Shown: piece after piece, positions 24,921-33,397 of the stretch | Numbering within the stretch: the first letter of the stretch is position 1 | Layout of the letters: each line of letters opens with the position of its first letter | Source of the DNA: Spirochaetota bacterium | Lineage (GTDB): Bacteria > Spirochaetota > UBA4802 > JAFGJZ01 | Length of the DNA: 64,000 bases | Direction of reading: 5' to 3' | NCBI GenBank assembly: GCA_027858855.1 | Contig: JAQIBV010000031.1 | Coordinates: forward strand, 1-64,000 | Translations under genes and position numbers: made by a program | Notes under the pieces: model-generated | Told to the model about the DNA's origin: nothing | The model's database searches: none | Seen by the model: only the letters and a program-made list of their open reading frames with translations

Positions 24921-26033
24921 TTAGGCCTTGTGCTTTTGACGAAACTCTTTTGGTGAAAGCTGCTCTTGACCTTTAAACAGCTTATTAAAGTGAGCAATCG
25001 AGTTATAACCCACAGCAAATGCGATATCAATTATCTTACTATCACTATTTAACAAAAGATTCTTGGCTTCATCGACGCGAATAAGATTGATATACTGCTT
25101 AAAAGAGAGTTTGGTATAGATAGTAATAATTTTGGGTACTTTGTAGGGAGATATGTGTTGAGCGTCGGCAACTTGCTGTACGGAAATATAGGGGTCGTTA
25201 TAGTGAGCCGAAAGATATTCGAACAGCTTGGCAGCTTCACGTTCTTTCTCGTTGCCTAAGTCAAGGTTTGAATGGATTCGGATAACATCACGGGCGTTTT
25301 TAACGGCTTTTTGTGATAACAACATCTGATATATAAAAACACAGAGAGAAATGGCAATCAGCAGGGTGATTGCGGATATTATAATATAAAATATAAGATC
25401 TTTTTCTAAACTCATGTGATCGATTGTTATGCTCTGAACTGTATCTGTTGTGTCTATCGAACTGGTCAGTATCTCTACCGCCCAGATAGGATTGCTTTTC
25501 ATCGGGTCAATACTCTGTTTCTTAATCTTATGTTTGACCAAAAACCACTCAGGGGTTGAAAACTCGGAAAGAGGAATCGTTACTTCAGTAAATTTAGACT
25601 CGACATCAATAATTGATGTATAGTAGTAGTATGAGATATCGCGCGCAGAATTGCGGGTGTCCTGCGAGTCAGTATCAACACGGGTAATAATATTAATTTT
25701 GAGTGATGTTTTATTTGAGGCCTGAGCTCGTATTGTGAAGTAATCAAACCCGGATGTGGATAAGTTATTTGTATAAAGGAGCTCTACGCCAAGACCGACA
25801 TAGGGAAAGGCAAATCCCTCTTTTAAAAGATATTCAAGATGAATTGTCTTGTTGTCGGTCATAAAATCGACTATTTCCGAATTTCCGGAATCGCTCCGAT
25901 CATTTATCTGGTAAATACGAATCGTATCCTGTGGATAGATCATATAATAACGGGAGTTTACAATAAACATTATAAGCACAAAAATGACAGACAAGGGAAT
26001 TAATAGTAAAAAAAATATTTTTCGTGTATTCAT
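24921..26033 (-). CDS. Membrane-bound AraC-family regulator with extracytoplasmic sensor
   Basis: 370 residues in an unusual layout: N-terminal membrane helix (about 5-25), an outward-facing beta-rich domain of about 190 residues (26-215), a second membrane helix (about 218-243) and a C-terminal AraC-type double helix-turn-helix (about 270-370: YISVQQVADAQHISPYKVPKIITIYTKLSF, then DSKIIDIAFAVGYNSIAHFNKLFKGQE). The outer domain has the look of a carbohydrate-binding beta-sandwich (FDYFTIRAQASNKTSLKINIITR ... FTEVTIPLSEFSTPEWF). It would bind a ligand outside and contact DNA inside while in the membrane. Its position between a CE4 gene and DUF1460, close to a xylanase, suggests polysaccharide sensing (inference). 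Confidence 0.88.
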   Translation of the reverse strand: MNTRKIFFLLLIPLSVIFVLIMFIVNSRYYMIYPQDTIRIYQINDRSDSGNSEIVDFMTDNKTIHLEYLLKEGFAFPYVGLGVELLYTNNLSTSGFDYFTIRAQASNKTSLKINIITRVDTDSQDTRNSARDISYYYYTSIIDVESKFTEVTIPLSEFSTPEWFLVKHKIKKQSIDPMKSNPIWAVEILTSSIDTTDTVQSITIDHMSLEKDLIFYIIISAITLLIAISLCVFIYQMLLSQKAVKNARDVIRIHSNLDLGNEKEREAAKLFEYLSAHYNDPYISVQQVADAQHISPYKVPKIITIYTKLSFKQYINLIRVDEAKNLLLNSDSKIIDIAFAVGYNSIAHFNKLFKGQEQLSPKEFRQKHKA

Positions 26034-26060
26034 GGTTTTGTAACTCTTTTATGAAAATAG

Positions 26061-26092
26061 ATTACTCCCCTCTTATTGAAGAGGGGAGTAAT
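26061..26092. terminator. Perfect 14-bp hairpin downstream of DUF1460 gene
   Basis: ATTACTCCCCTCTT and its exact complement flank loop ATTG. On the minus strand CTATTTTC follows, so it likely ends the DUF1460 transcript. It is only 28 bases upstream of the AraC-type gene, so an attenuator role is also possible. Confidence 0.6.
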
Positions 26093-26149
26093 TGACAATA
26101 AAAAAACTCCTTTTAAAAAGAAAGTTAAATAGTCTCGTCTTTTTCAAAC

Positions 26150-26983
26150 CTAATCGGCTCTGTTAATTGTTAAAACCATAATTCCAATACTTGTTTTACT
26201 GTTATCAAGATATTTATACAGCGGTTCTCTGGAAATAACAACTTTTTTTCGTCGCTGTGAAGCGTGTTGCAGGTGGGTCGTATTATTGATGGTTCGTGCA
26301 AAACCTGTATGAGAAATGAATATTCTCTGATTAGAAGTAACTATTGCGATTATCGATCCATCAGGCAATGGACCTGTCATGTTTCTAACATTTTTTTTAG
26401 GTAAATAGTAAAAGGTATGTTCGGACAGATTAGCTTCGCTTATTTTAATCTGTTTTAATATAGTGTTGCTAATAATGCCGGGATACAAATCCGGTTTTGA
26501 ACTCATGAGTGATACGTTGCGTTTTATGGGAACTCCACCTAATTGCTTAGTAATATCTGTCAAAACTCCAGTACTACTGTTTTGAATACTCCATTCACTG
26601 AAGTAGTGTAGCCTTGATCCGTAACCGTTTATAATACCGTCGCGATAACGAAGTTTTCTGATAGTGTCATTGAAGTCAGAGAAGGATTTATTTGGTGAAA
26701 AGGATACAAGAGTCAGAGCAGTGATAGTTTCAACATAGGTGACACAGTCAAAGACATCAAGTTTTATAGTAAGCTTCTCCTCGCCATCATTTTCCAGGGT
26801 ATTTGCCCTATATGGTTTGTTTAGAAAGAGGTCGGCGAAGTGGTTGATCCGTTTTTCTGGTTTTGATGCTAAAAGGGGAGCAGAGAAAATTTGCGAGTAG
26901 AGCTGTTTCTGAAGATCATAGGCCCTCAGCGGGGTGATAAAACAGCAGAAGACAAATGTGATAATGTATAGACGATAATTCAT
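26150..26983 (-). CDS. DUF1460 amidase-like protein
   Basis: Exported protein of 277 residues (signal peptide about 1-21) of the DUF1460 family, an NlpC/P60-like fold whose characterised members are N-acetylmuramoyl-L-alanine amidases. The catalytic Cys is in FDCVTYVET, the second block is YRDGIINGYGSRLHYFSEW, and the His is in SHTGFA followed by HASQRRKKVVIS. It probably trims peptidoglycan fragments in the periplasm. First of a leftward series with the AraC regulator and CE4 deacetylase. Confidence 0.88.
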   Translation of the reverse strand: MNYRLYIITFVFCCFITPLRAYDLQKQLYSQIFSAPLLASKPEKRINHFADLFLNKPYRANTLENDGEEKLTIKLDVFDCVTYVETITALTLVSFSPNKSFSDFNDTIRKLRYRDGIINGYGSRLHYFSEWSIQNSSTGVLTDITKQLGGVPIKRNVSLMSSKPDLYPGIISNTILKQIKISEANLSEHTFYYLPKKNVRNMTGPLPDGSIIAIVTSNQRIFISHTGFARTINNTTHLQHASQRRKKVVISREPLYKYLDNSKTSIGIMVLTINRAD

Positions 26984-27100
26984 TCAAAACTCCCGAAACA
27001 GTCAGCAGCTAATTCGGAACACTCTAACACATTATAGATTATACGTCAATACATACGAGAGAAAGACAGGTCGGTGTGGCAAATAGCCCTGTAAAAAGCG

Positions 27101-27126
27101 AAAGGAGATCCACATGGATCTCCTTT
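27101..27126 (-). terminator. Terminator of tRNA-Asn
   Basis: An 11-bp perfect stem (AAAGGAGATCC / GGATCTCCTTT) with loop ACAT lies just beyond the 3' end of tRNA-Asn. On the minus strand it is followed by CGCTTTTTAC. Confidence 0.85.
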
Positions 27127-27133
27127 TGTAATG

Positions 27134-27206
27134 CTCCCCCGGTAAGACTCGAACTTACGACAAATAGATTAACAGTCTACTGCTCTACCAACTGAGCTAC
27201 AGGGGA
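27134..27206 (-). tRNA. tRNA-Asn (anticodon GUU)
   Basis: A 73-nt cloverleaf on the minus strand: acceptor TCCCCTG / CGGGGGA, D-arm AGCTCAGTTGGTAGAGC, anticodon loop CTGTTAA (GTT), T-arm GTAAG TTCGAGT CTTAC, discriminator G. CCA is not encoded. Confidence 0.97.
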
Positions 27207-27303
27207 ATGTTTAATTGAGTATGGTGGATATATATAAACGAGCTAATATACTGTCAAGTATATTCACAAAAAAGAAAATAAATTTTGGCGAAAAAAAATT
27301 TTG

Positions 27304-27332
27304 TTAACATATTCGGGCTATTGTATGATAAT
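27304..27332 (+). promoter_or_regulatory. Promoter of the 27392 gene cluster
   Basis: TTAACA (27304-27309) and GATAAT (27327-27332) are separated by 17 bases, each one mismatch from sigma-70 consensus. They lie about 60 bases before the first gene of the envelope cluster, and directly after the divergent tRNA gene. Confidence 0.55.
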
Positions 27333-27391
27333 AGAGATATGACCCCGTATAAAATTGAAAATAAGTATTACGAATAAGTGAGGCTGCAGTC

Positions 27392-28432
27392 ATGAAAACT
27401 TTGGATCTACCGGATTACAACCATGAGGATGAAGAGGGCATTTCTGATGAGCAGCTGGAGAAGATTCGCGAGAAAACCTTCACCTCCGATTTAACCGGTC
27501 TTATTTCGAAGGTGACAACTCACACAGGTGAAGAAACAAACAGTGAAACTGTAACTCAGGAGAGTGTCGGCTCAAAAAAAACTGTGCCCTCGCTATTGAG
27601 CCGTATCCACTCCCTGATGTACCTTGCCTTTGCTGATCTTCAAAAAAAGCAGAGATTATCTCTTAAAACTGATACTGATGCTGATATTGGACTTTTTGAA
27701 TACGAGTTGCAGCGTTTCAATATCAGTAAGTACGCCTTTTATTGTTATTCAATGACCGACGAAGCATATAAGGCGGTATACTCGCGTATGGTTAACAAAG
27801 AGTATATTGGTGTTTACAGCTCAATACTTGAACAGGCTATAAGTAATCTGTATGCAGTTGATGGCGAGTACGTATATCTATCTTTTTATCGTATGCTTCG
27901 TTATATGGATCCCGATTGCCCCGTGAACAGCCGGCTTATGCCGATTGCAGTAATATATGCCCCCGATTTTGATGAGACAGTCTATCGTTCGCTGGTGAAT
28001 AAAACCTCATTGCCACAGATCCTTACAGGTATGACACGGAACTGCTCAGGTGCACATACAAATAAATCTCGGATAACAATCAAGAAAATTCACCTTGAGG
28101 TTGCCCGGCTTCAGCACAACTATTATCTGATATCAGAAAGTATCTGTTATATTTTCACATATAAAGACAGTGATTCTCCAATTCAAATTCGCAGATGTGT
28201 TCAACTTTACAAGAATTTAAAGAATGTGATTGGTAATGATTCGACTCTTTATCTTTTTAATAATACGACCATCATTGCCTTTGTTGTAAAAGAGGATATT
28301 ACAACAGTTCATAATCATTATCTGACTGTACGTTCGCAGGATTTGCTCCTTTTCAACCTTGACGATTTCAAGGGAAAGAATTTCTTAAAACGAGTCTATT
28401 CAATAGCGTATAATAAAAAAATGCAGTCGTAA
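27392..28432 (+). CDS. Uncharacterised cytoplasmic protein
   Basis: I do not recognise this 346-residue protein. No signal peptide or membrane segment is seen. The first 90 residues are acidic and low-complexity; from about residue 65 onward it is a mixed alpha/beta domain rich in Tyr (KYAFYCYSMTDEAYKAVYSRM, YVYLSFYRMLRYMD, RRCVQLYKNLKNVI, IIAFVVKEDI). It ends 9 bases before the UPF0164 gene, so the two are co-transcribed. It may be a spirochaete-specific protein. Confidence 0.7.
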   Translation: MKTLDLPDYNHEDEEGISDEQLEKIREKTFTSDLTGLISKVTTHTGEETNSETVTQESVGSKKTVPSLLSRIHSLMYLAFADLQKKQRLSLKTDTDADIGLFEYELQRFNISKYAFYCYSMTDEAYKAVYSRMVNKEYIGVYSSILEQAISNLYAVDGEYVYLSFYRMLRYMDPDCPVNSRLMPIAVIYAPDFDETVYRSLVNKTSLPQILTGMTRNCSGAHTNKSRITIKKIHLEVARLQHNYYLISESICYIFTYKDSDSPIQIRRCVQLYKNLKNVIGNDSTLYLFNNTTIIAFVVKEDITTVHNHYLTVRSQDLLLFNLDDFKGKNFLKRVYSIAYNKKMQS

Positions 28433-28441
28433 AGCGGGTTC

Positions 28442-29620
28442 ATGAGAACGTTACTGATACCAATCTTTCTTGCAGGAATTTTTTCTGCTGGATCCGCGCT
28501 TTTTGCAGCGGGAAGTATCGGCACATCAGGAGCAGATTTTCTTGAGCTTGGTGTCAGTCCGCGTGCAGCGGCCATGTCTGAAGCCGCTACTTCTCTTCAT
28601 AATGATATAGGCGCTGTCTATTACAATCCTGCAATAACTGGAACTCTACCGTATCGTCAGGTTTTCTTTTCACACCAGGAGCTGATTGATGATTCGCGGC
28701 TTGAACATATTTCGGGTATCATACCTCTGAAAAGAGGGGGGATCGGTTTAGGTAATCTTTACCTGGCACAGACATTGTTCTGGGTTCCGCCATTCGATAA
28801 AATTGATGAGTATGGAGAGACTCAGGGAGAGGTAAATTTTTATAACTCCGCAACTGCTGTTGGATACGGGTACGGTTTTGGAAACTTTTCGCTGGGCATT
28901 ACAACTAAATATATTTTTCAGCAGATCGATGAGCTTGTTACTCATTCGATCGCAGCCGATATCGGAGCTATCGGTGCTCTAACAGTTTACTCTCCCTTCA
29001 GGTCGCCTCCCGATAATCTTTATCTTGGCATTTCTTTTCTGAATCTTGGTACTGCCGCCTATGATGACCCTCTTCCTCGTCGAGTGCGGCTTGGTATTTC
29101 GTATCTGCCCCTAGAGTGGATGCGCGTAAGCACCGATTTTCATGAGAGTCTGATCGAAGCTGATGATATTGCAGATTTCACCTATGGCTTTGACGAAAGT
29201 TTTAGTATAAACACAGGGCTCGAGATGAATTATGAGAAGATGATTTTCTTCAGGGCAGGGTATGCTTTTAACGATGGAACAACATTTTCATTCGGAGGTG
29301 GGTTTCAGTATGCCATTGGACGCACTGCATTCTCTGTTGATATGGGGATAGCACAAACCTCCTATTTCGGCAATGTCTATTCAATCTCTTTTGGTGTAAT
29401 GCTGGTTCCTAAGGTAACCAGTGAAGATAAAAAGTTTGCGGAACGATTCTATATGCAGGGAATAAGGCACTATGTTTCAGGAGACCTCGAAAATGCGATA
29501 GAGTCACTTGAGAAAGCAAGAGGGTATAATCCCTATTATAAGGATATTGATAAAAAACTGAATGAAATGAAAGAGTTGAAAAAGATTAAAGAGGAAAACG
29601 ACCGTTTTGACTACGAGTAG
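28442..29620 (+). CDS. UPF0164/PorV-like outer-membrane beta-barrel protein
   Basis: 392 residues with signal peptide (about 1-23). The mature start GTSGADFLELGVSPRAAAMSEAATSLHNDIGAVYYNPAI is the hallmark of the UPF0164 / PorV-PorQ group, FadL-related barrels abundant in spirochaetes. The middle is a series of amphipathic strands (GNFSLGITTKYIF, MRVSTDFHESL, FFRAGYAFNDGTTFSFGGGFQY). The C-terminal about 50 residues are a single TPR-like helical hairpin (FYMQGIRHYVSGDLENAIESLEKAR) plus a charged tail, presumably periplasmic. This gene is one of the stronger taxonomic pointers in the window. Confidence 0.85.
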   Translation: MRTLLIPIFLAGIFSAGSALFAAGSIGTSGADFLELGVSPRAAAMSEAATSLHNDIGAVYYNPAITGTLPYRQVFFSHQELIDDSRLEHISGIIPLKRGGIGLGNLYLAQTLFWVPPFDKIDEYGETQGEVNFYNSATAVGYGYGFGNFSLGITTKYIFQQIDELVTHSIAADIGAIGALTVYSPFRSPPDNLYLGISFLNLGTAAYDDPLPRRVRLGISYLPLEWMRVSTDFHESLIEADDIADFTYGFDESFSINTGLEMNYEKMIFFRAGYAFNDGTTFSFGGGFQYAIGRTAFSVDMGIAQTSYFGNVYSISFGVMLVPKVTSEDKKFAERFYMQGIRHYVSGDLENAIESLEKARGYNPYYKDIDKKLNEMKELKKIKEENDRFDYE

Positions 29621-29719
29621 ATTGATTTAAAAATAATAATTATGGAATAGATACAATCTGCCGATTTTTAAATAGCGGCAGGTGAAATATCATTTAAAAT
29701 TATTAGGGGATGCCAATTC

Positions 29720-29737
29720 TTCGAAGTTCCCTATTGT
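29720..29737. repeat. Dispersed intergenic 18-mer, copy 1
   Basis: TTCGAAGTTCCCTATTGT occurs here, 22 bases before the barrel gene at 29759, and identically at 59035-59052. Each copy is followed by A-rich sequence that could pair with CCTATT. It may be part of a small intergenic repeat family or a shared leader element. Confidence 0.5.
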
Positions 29738-29758
29738 AAATAACAGGGTAGATGTTAT

Positions 29759-30574
29759 ATGAAAATCAGAGTTAAATTCCTTATAGTTATTATCTCATTT
29801 ATTGTGACCGGATCGCTCAGTGCACAGCAATTTTCACGATATACCTCCGTAGTAAATACTCCAACAGCATTTACTATTGGTCACGGAACTTATCAATTCG
29901 GTTATCGTGGTTACCATGAGGGTGGGGCGGAGTTTAAAACGACAGTTGGACTCACTGATATTCTTAATATTGGAGTCTCGTTTGATCTTGAACATGCGAT
30001 CGGCCAGCGTAAAATTAAACCTCATGTTCCCGGAGTAATTGCAAAGTTAAAGTTTACAGATGGATCTGACTCTTTCCCAATCTCTATTGCAGCCGGGTAC
30101 GACTCCTTTTACATGGGCTTAACCAATACTTTTAAAAAAAGTACTACAACGTCTTCGGAACCCGAGACATGGGACGAAACATCATCAGATGATTCCGATG
30201 ATGATGATCAGAAGACATACAGTTCATATAATCAGATGATATACGGTCCCTACCTGGTTGTTACTAAACCAATCTATATTATGGACGAGGAGCAACATTT
30301 CAGTTTTGGTGTGCGAAGCCCAGTACAACCAAGTTACGTGCCGAATGACACCTCTTATTTTGTCTCTCTTGATATCCCGTTAGGCGGTTATTTTGCTTTC
30401 AAAGCCGAGGTAGAGCGTATTTACTGGAATTTCTCACGTTTAGAGCAGGTTATGTTTAATGTAGGCTTCAGATACAATATTTTTGCAAAAGTCGGCCTCG
30501 AATTGGATATTATTGTTGAAAAAGAATACGGTGTGAACAGAGTAGTAAGAGTTGAATACACAGAAGAGTTCTAA
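29759..30574 (+). CDS. Predicted outer-membrane beta-barrel protein
   Basis: 271 residues: signal peptide ending near SLSAQ (residue 22), then alternating strands typical of a small barrel (GTYQFGYRGYHEGGAEFKTTVGL, LNIGVSFDLEHAIG, VMFNVGFRYNIFAKVGLELDIIV). A low-complexity acidic and Ser/Thr-rich loop (TTTSSEPETWDETSSDDSDDDD) is probably surface-exposed. No specific family is recognised. Three bases separate it from the DUF192 gene. Confidence 0.75.
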   Translation: MKIRVKFLIVIISFIVTGSLSAQQFSRYTSVVNTPTAFTIGHGTYQFGYRGYHEGGAEFKTTVGLTDILNIGVSFDLEHAIGQRKIKPHVPGVIAKLKFTDGSDSFPISIAAGYDSFYMGLTNTFKKSTTTSSEPETWDETSSDDSDDDDQKTYSSYNQMIYGPYLVVTKPIYIMDEEQHFSFGVRSPVQPSYVPNDTSYFVSLDIPLGGYFAFKAEVERIYWNFSRLEQVMFNVGFRYNIFAKVGLELDIIVEKEYGVNRVVRVEYTEEF

Positions 30575-30577
30575 ACT

Positions 30578-31051
30578 ATGAATTGTAAAAAGATTTCAGT
30601 ATTTCTGCTTTTTTTATTATCAGTTTCCTTCGTGACCTATGCAGCCGGCAAGGCTCAGCCTAAATTGCCGGTTTGTGCTGTTACTATCGTTAATGAAGAT
30701 GGCAAACAGTTAAAACTGAAGGCCGAGATCGCTGATTCTCCCACTTCACGTGCTTATGGACTTATGCATCGTGAAAAACTGGATAAAAACAGTGCCATGA
30801 TTTTTATCTTCAAGGTGGATGATTATCTCAATTTCTGGATGAAAAATGTAACTCTTCCACTTAGTATCGCCTTTATCGATAATACCGGTACAATTAAAGA
30901 TATTCACAGAATGAAGCCTCTTGATGCGTCTGTCTCATACCTTTCAAGTGTTCCTGTCAGGTATGCTTTGGAAGTGAATCAGGGGTGGTTCAAAACAAAT
31001 AAAGTGAAAGTGGGTCATAAAGTAATATTAGATGGATGCATCAGTCAATAG
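30578..31051 (+). CDS. DUF192 family exported protein
   Basis: 157 residues, signal peptide about 1-23, then the compact DUF192 domain: LKAEIADSPTSRAYGLMHREKL, MIFIFKVDDYLNFWMKNVTLPLSIAFID, VRYALEVNQGWF. The function of the family is unknown. It overlaps the start of hflX by 20 bases. Confidence 0.9.
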   Translation: MNCKKISVFLLFLLSVSFVTYAAGKAQPKLPVCAVTIVNEDGKQLKLKAEIADSPTSRAYGLMHREKLDKNSAMIFIFKVDDYLNFWMKNVTLPLSIAFIDNTGTIKDIHRMKPLDASVSYLSSVPVRYALEVNQGWFKTNKVKVGHKVILDGCISQ

Positions 31052-32174
31052 AATCCCCTCATCCCGCGATGAAAAAAGTTTTCTTCTTTCAATACAACTT
31101 CCTGATATGTCAAGAGAGGAGGCGGAGTACTCTCTTGAAGAGTTAAAAATGCTTGTAACAACGGCAGGTGGTCTTGTCTGCGAAAGCCGCATCATCCGCA
31201 GAAAGAAGTATGACAGCTCGTTTATAGCTGGTAAAGGTTTCTGGGAAGAGAGCGCCTCCATGTTCGATGAGCTTGGTGTTAAGCTCGTAGTACTGGATGT
31301 AAATAATCTTCGTCCCGGACAGATCCGCAATATTGAAGAAAAACTGAACGTTCGTGTTATTGGCCGTACCGAGATTATTCTGGATATATTTGCCTGTCGT
31401 GCCCGCAGTCATGAGGCTCAGATGCAAGTAGAGCTTGCAAAATTGAGTTACATGCTGCCCCGACTTAAAGGTTATGGTTCTGTGCTTTCTCGACAGGGCG
31501 GAGGTATTGGTTCGCGCGGGGCAGGTGAGTCGATGCTGGAAAAAGACCGCCGCCACATTCAGAAGCGAATTACGACAATTAAGAGCAGCCTGAAAAAAGT
31601 CCAGAATCATCGTTCTCTTACCCGTAAATCTAGAAAAGGGGCAATTACCTGTGCTGTTGCCGGATATACCAATGCCGGAAAATCTACTCTTATAAACTCT
31701 CTGGCTGGTGATGATCTTTTTGTAGAAAACCGCCTATTTGCCACTCTAGAATCCTATACTAGAAGTGCATACATTGGAAATAACAGAACAATGCTTTTAA
31801 CCGACACTGTTGGTTTTATCCGTAATCTTCCACATGATCTTATTGCATCCTTCCGTTCAACATTTGAGGAGATTACTGCGGCTGATATCATTCTTCATGT
31901 TGTTGACTGTAACTCTATAGATATTGGATCAAATATTTCGACTGTAGAGGCTGAATTAGATCGTATAGAAGGTGAGAAACTCTCTGTAATTCTCTATTTT
32001 AATAAGGCTGATGCTGTTTCAGAGGATTTCCGCCGTGATCTTTCCTCACAGTATCCGAATGCAGTATTTGGTTCTGCATTAAAAAAATCGGGCCTTGCAG
32101 ATCTTATGGAAGCTCTAAATTCGGCCTTCGAAGATGTTGCGGGGCGCAAGTATCCCCACTATCTGAACCTTTAA
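31032..32174 (+). CDS. hflX: GTPase HflX
   Basis: Ribosome-associated GTPase that splits stalled or hibernating ribosomes after heat or other stress. N-terminal HflX domain (about 1-190) with the glycine-rich GGGIGSRGAGES linker; G domain with G1 AGYTNAGKST, the switch II region DTVGFIRNLPH and G4 NKAD. The usual LFATLDTTTR is LFATLESYTR here, a mild substitution. 380 residues. Confidence 0.95.
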   Translation: MDASVNRIPSSRDEKSFLLSIQLPDMSREEAEYSLEELKMLVTTAGGLVCESRIIRRKKYDSSFIAGKGFWEESASMFDELGVKLVVLDVNNLRPGQIRNIEEKLNVRVIGRTEIILDIFACRARSHEAQMQVELAKLSYMLPRLKGYGSVLSRQGGGIGSRGAGESMLEKDRRHIQKRITTIKSSLKKVQNHRSLTRKSRKGAITCAVAGYTNAGKSTLINSLAGDDLFVENRLFATLESYTRSAYIGNNRTMLLTDTVGFIRNLPHDLIASFRSTFEEITAADIILHVVDCNSIDIGSNISTVEAELDRIEGEKLSVILYFNKADAVSEDFRRDLSSQYPNAVFGSALKKSGLADLMEALNSAFEDVAGRKYPHYLNL

Positions 32175-32257
32175 GACAATAATTATCCTCCATTTTTTTT
32201 AAGTTTCATGCAATTCTTTGTTTTAAGCGAAACGACATAATATCCGATATAATATAT

Positions 32258-33397
32258 ATGAAAGATAAAGTGATGCTTCTGTATATTATTCTGGCCGTTT
32301 TTTCTGCAAGTTGTTTTACACTTTTTGCAGCAACTGGAAGTGTGTATCTTGTTGAGGGATTTGATTCTCTAGACGGTCAGCTGCAATATGTCGAAGACAC
32401 TCTTCTTATAGATACACTAGAGATGAACTCGGAAGATGTAAACAGGGTTGTTCATGATGAAGATCAGGTCGAGGCGAACGGTTCGATCATTTATGATGAT
32501 AATTTCATCGATAACGATGAAGTCGAAACAATAAAGAAGGTGTCGGTTTCTCCGCAAAAAAATAGTAAAAAGGAAATACTAAAAGAACTGCAGCGTAAAG
32601 ACTACCGCTGGCATGTGAGTGAACATACAATAAAAGAGGGCGAAAATATCTGGAATATTGCTCGAAAATACGGCGTCAGCCATACAATAATAATTACTTA
32701 CAACAATATAACAACACCCGATAAAATTCGTCCCTGCAATAAAATTGGTGTGCCAAACAAGCGTGGGATAGAATATGATGTAAAAAAGGGCGATACCCTG
32801 AGTGAAATCGCACTGACCTATAAGGTTCCTTTAAAAAAAGCCAAAGAATTTAATAAGAATAGAAGTAATATAAAGATTGGCCAAAAACTGTTTCTTCCGG
32901 ATGCAACGAAAATAGTTCCTAAAACTGAAGCTGTTAAAACGGACTCACATGCTGTTGCATCGGTATCGAAATCAACAGATAACCGTAAAAGGGCTGCTGT
33001 TAACAGTGGAGGATTAATTTTCAACTGGCCTTTACATGGAGCAATAACTTCCAGTTTCGGAATGCGAAGGCATCCTATAACCGGCAATCGACAATTTCAT
33101 AATGGAATTGATATCCGCGCAGGTATCAATACAACAGTACGTGCTGCTGAAGCGGGACAGGTAATATATAACGGTTGGAAAGATGGTTATGGCAAGATGA
33201 TCGTAGTGAAACATAAAAATAACTATATTACTGTTTATGCTCATCTTAATGATTACGTAGTGAAAAATAATGATAAAGTAAAAAAGGGTGAGCGTATTGG
33301 TTTAAGTGGTAATACCGGACTTTCTACAGGACCTCATCTACATTTTGAAATACGTAAATACGAGACTCCTCTTAATCCGGCGCGGATGATAAAATGA
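32258..33397 (+). CDS. LysM / M23 peptidase-like envelope protein
   Basis: 379 residues: signal peptide (about 6-25), an acidic linker, two LysM domains (about 122-168 and 172-216; EGENIWNIARKYGVS and KGDTLSEIALTYKVP) for peptidoglycan binding, and a C-terminal LytM/M23 domain (about 255-378) with HNGIDI, YAH and HLHFE zinc motifs. The enzyme may cleave cross-links, or regulate amidases. ATG at 32258 lacks a good ribosome binding site and directly follows TATAAT; a second ATG at 32273 is possible. It overlaps the TPR gene by ATGA. Confidence 0.88.
   Translation: MKDKVMLLYIILAVFSASCFTLFAATGSVYLVEGFDSLDGQLQYVEDTLLIDTLEMNSEDVNRVVHDEDQVEANGSIIYDDNFIDNDEVETIKKVSVSPQKNSKKEILKELQRKDYRWHVSEHTIKEGENIWNIARKYGVSHTIIITYNNITTPDKIRPCNKIGVPNKRGIEYDVKKGDTLSEIALTYKVPLKKAKEFNKNRSNIKIGQKLFLPDATKIVPKTEAVKTDSHAVASVSKSTDNRKRAAVNSGGLIFNWPLHGAITSSFGMRRHPITGNRQFHNGIDIRAGINTTVRAAEAGQVIYNGWKDGYGKMIVVKHKNNYITVYAHLNDYVVKNNDKVKKGERIGLSGNTGLSTGPHLHFEIRKYETPLNPARMIK

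Noticed and set aside
32248-32260. Leaderless transcript for the LysM-M23 gene (TATAAT directly before the ATG)
   Set aside because: No -35 stands at a fitting distance and a second ATG 15 bases downstream is available, so the evidence is too weak.
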